A stretch of DNA of 14,943 nt from Candidatus Cloacimonadota bacterium (GTDB lineage Bacteria > Cloacimonadota > Cloacimonadia > Cloacimonadales > JAFGVF01), in contig JAFGVF010000083.1 of NCBI GenBank assembly GCA_016938155.1, positions 1-14,943 of the forward strand, in the 5' to 3' direction. The notes under the pieces are model-generated. The model made no database searches. It was not told the DNA's origin and worked only from the letters and a program-made list of their open reading frames with translations. Within the stretch, counting starts at the first letter, position 1. Each line of letters opens with the position of its first letter. The position numbers were made by a program, and so were the translations under genes. Of this stretch, positions 13,676 through 14,943 are shown one piece after another.

Positions 13676-14943
13676 TGACTGATTTAAAAGAAATTGAAGC
13701 AATCATGCGGGAGTATTTCACGGAGTTCATCGATATATTTCTGAAGAACTTCACAGGCTGGAACATCCTTATTCAATTAACTGTTGTAATCGGTTGTTTC
13801 GTATTGGCTTTTCCTCTATCAAGACTGATATATGCTCAGCTGAAGAAGATAAAAGTTCCTGAAGACCATCATAGAACTATCTCATTCCTCCAGCATACGC
13901 GAAGATTTATCAATCCGTTAATCCTCGTTTTATTGCTAAAGATTTCTTCCCAGATTCTGCTCCTGGCAAATTTCCCTGCTCATTTTGTCAGAATTGTCTT
14001 GAACCTCTACACAATCTGGCTTGTCATTAAGTTAACTACCATCATCATTGATAACCTTTTCGTAAAGAAAGTTATCCAAATCTGGTTCTGGGTTGTTGCA
14101 ATCCTTAGTATCATGGGGATTTGGACACAGACAAGAGTGATGCTTGAAAAGATAACTCTCCACTTCGGTCAGGTGAATATCGCCCTCTATTCGGTTTTCA
14201 AGACATTCGTTGCAGCAATCTTCCTTTTCTGGGTAATGAATAAAGTGATTTCCATCATAACCCAGAGGTTTTATAACAGCAAATCTCTGCGTCCGACCAT
14301 GCAGGTTTTGTTGAGTAAGATTACCACATTTCTGCTTTATTCATTCATCCTTTTTGTTCTAATGAGCAGCCTTGGAATAAGCTTGAAAACCTTATCTTTA
14401 TTCACGGGAGGAGTTGGACTCGGTATTGGTATTGGTCTTCAAAAGATTGTATCGAATCTTCTGAGTGGATTTATCCTGCTTCTCGATGACTCCATCAAAC
14501 CGGGTGATGTTATTGAGACAGAAAACAATTATGGTTCAGTAAAGGAAATGAGTACCCGCTATACTTCAATAGTAACTTTACAAGGGAAAGAGATCCTTAT
14601 CCCAAATGAGGAGCTAATTTCCAAATCTGTTGTCAACTGGTCCCATAGCAACAAGCTGATTAGGGTTGATGCTGATGTGGGGGTATCTTATAACTCAGAC
14701 ATACATCAAGTTAAGAAAATTATGGAAAGCATTCCTTTGAAGTTTGAACGGGTGTTAACTCAACCGATGCCGGAAGCATTCTTGATTGGGTTTGGAGACA
14801 GTTCGGTTAATTTTGAGCTGCAGTTCTGGATTAAAGACCCCCAAAAGGGAATTATCAATATCAGATCAAAAGTTCTCTTAGGTATATGGGATGCGTTTAA
14901 AGAGAACGGGATTGAGATTCCGTTTCCACAACGGGATATTCAC
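13675..14943 (+). CDS. MscS-family mechanosensitive ion channel, 3' end cut by the window
   Basis: The frame opens with the ATG of a TAATG overlap with the dehydrogenase gene and stays open for 423 codons to the window edge. Several N-terminal transmembrane segments (about 30-50, 78-98, 104-125, 135-150, 168-190, 210-232) precede the MscS core. The core has the pore helix 'GVGLGIGIGLQKIVSNLLSG' (246-265), then 'DDSIKPGDVIE' (271-281), 'ILIPNEELISKSVVNW' (307-322) in the beta domain, and the C-terminal 'GIEIPFPQRDIH' (412-423), normally very near the end of such proteins. It is therefore almost complete. It should release solutes on hypo-osmotic shock from the inner membrane. The extra N-terminal helices make it larger than E. 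coli MscS. No separate ribosome site is obvious beyond the coupled start. Confidence 0.92.
   Translation, partial: MTDLKEIEAIMREYFTEFIDIFLKNFTGWNILIQLTVVIGCFVLAFPLSRLIYAQLKKIKVPEDHHRTISFLQHTRRFINPLILVLLLKISSQILLLANFPAHFVRIVLNLYTIWLVIKLTTIIIDNLFVKKVIQIWFWVVAILSIMGIWTQTRVMLEKITLHFGQVNIALYSVFKTFVAAIFLFWVMNKVISIITQRFYNSKSLRPTMQVLLSKITTFLLYSFILFVLMSSLGISLKTLSLFTGGVGLGIGIGLQKIVSNLLSGFILLLDDSIKPGDVIETENNYGSVKEMSTRYTSIVTLQGKEILIPNEELISKSVVNWSHSNKLIRVDADVGVSYNSDIHQVKKIMESIPLKFERVLTQPMPEAFLIGFGDSSVNFELQFWIKDPQKGIINIRSKVLLGIWDAFKENGIEIPFPQRDIH

Overview
This window looks like a chromosomal segment from a Gram-negative, moderately AT-rich, uncultured-type bacterium. The Gram-negative call rests on a TolC-type outer-membrane protein, a lipoprotein membrane-fusion protein and typical signal peptides. 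The gene set (GldA/GldF/GldG-like ABC module with a DUF4340 protein, large hairpin-rich intergenic arrays) would fit the Fibrobacterota-Chlorobiota-Bacteroidota neighbourhood, for example Cloacimonadota. That placement is inference only: no rRNA or other phylogenetic marker is present.

Layout. 1-456 is non-coding and carries small hairpins, including three of one design at 290-374. 457-2364 (minus) encodes a soluble TPR-containing sensor histidine kinase. 2365-2676 is a divergent intergenic stretch with a roughly 123-nt segment closed by a perfect 10-bp inverted repeat, a candidate structured RNA. 2677-4071 (plus) encodes an MFS transporter. 4072-5660 is a 1.6-kb gene-free region filled with short hairpin units. 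Those in the left arm (about 4083-4500) are repeated in inverted order in the right arm (about 4957-5470), around an AT-rich centre holding a palindromic pair of DnaA-box-like sequences.

5661-12423 (plus) is one co-oriented block: TolC-type outer-membrane protein, HlyD/MacA-type adaptor lipoprotein, GldA-like ABC ATPase, GldF-like permease, GldG-like membrane-anchored protein and a DUF4340 protein. The last four are tightly coupled, with two 8-bp gene overlaps and one 9-bp gap. Between adaptor and ATPase lies a 104-bp gap with two hairpins of the same kind as in the 4-5.5 kb array. The block ends at a strong hairpin (12440-12469). The working hypothesis is an envelope-spanning ABC export system in which a GldAFG-type inner-membrane complex stands where MacB normally would.

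12575-13675 encodes an iron-dependent alcohol dehydrogenase with its own sigma70-like promoter. It is translationally coupled (one-base stop/start overlap) to an MscS-family mechanosensitive channel that runs off the window end at 14943 but is nearly complete.
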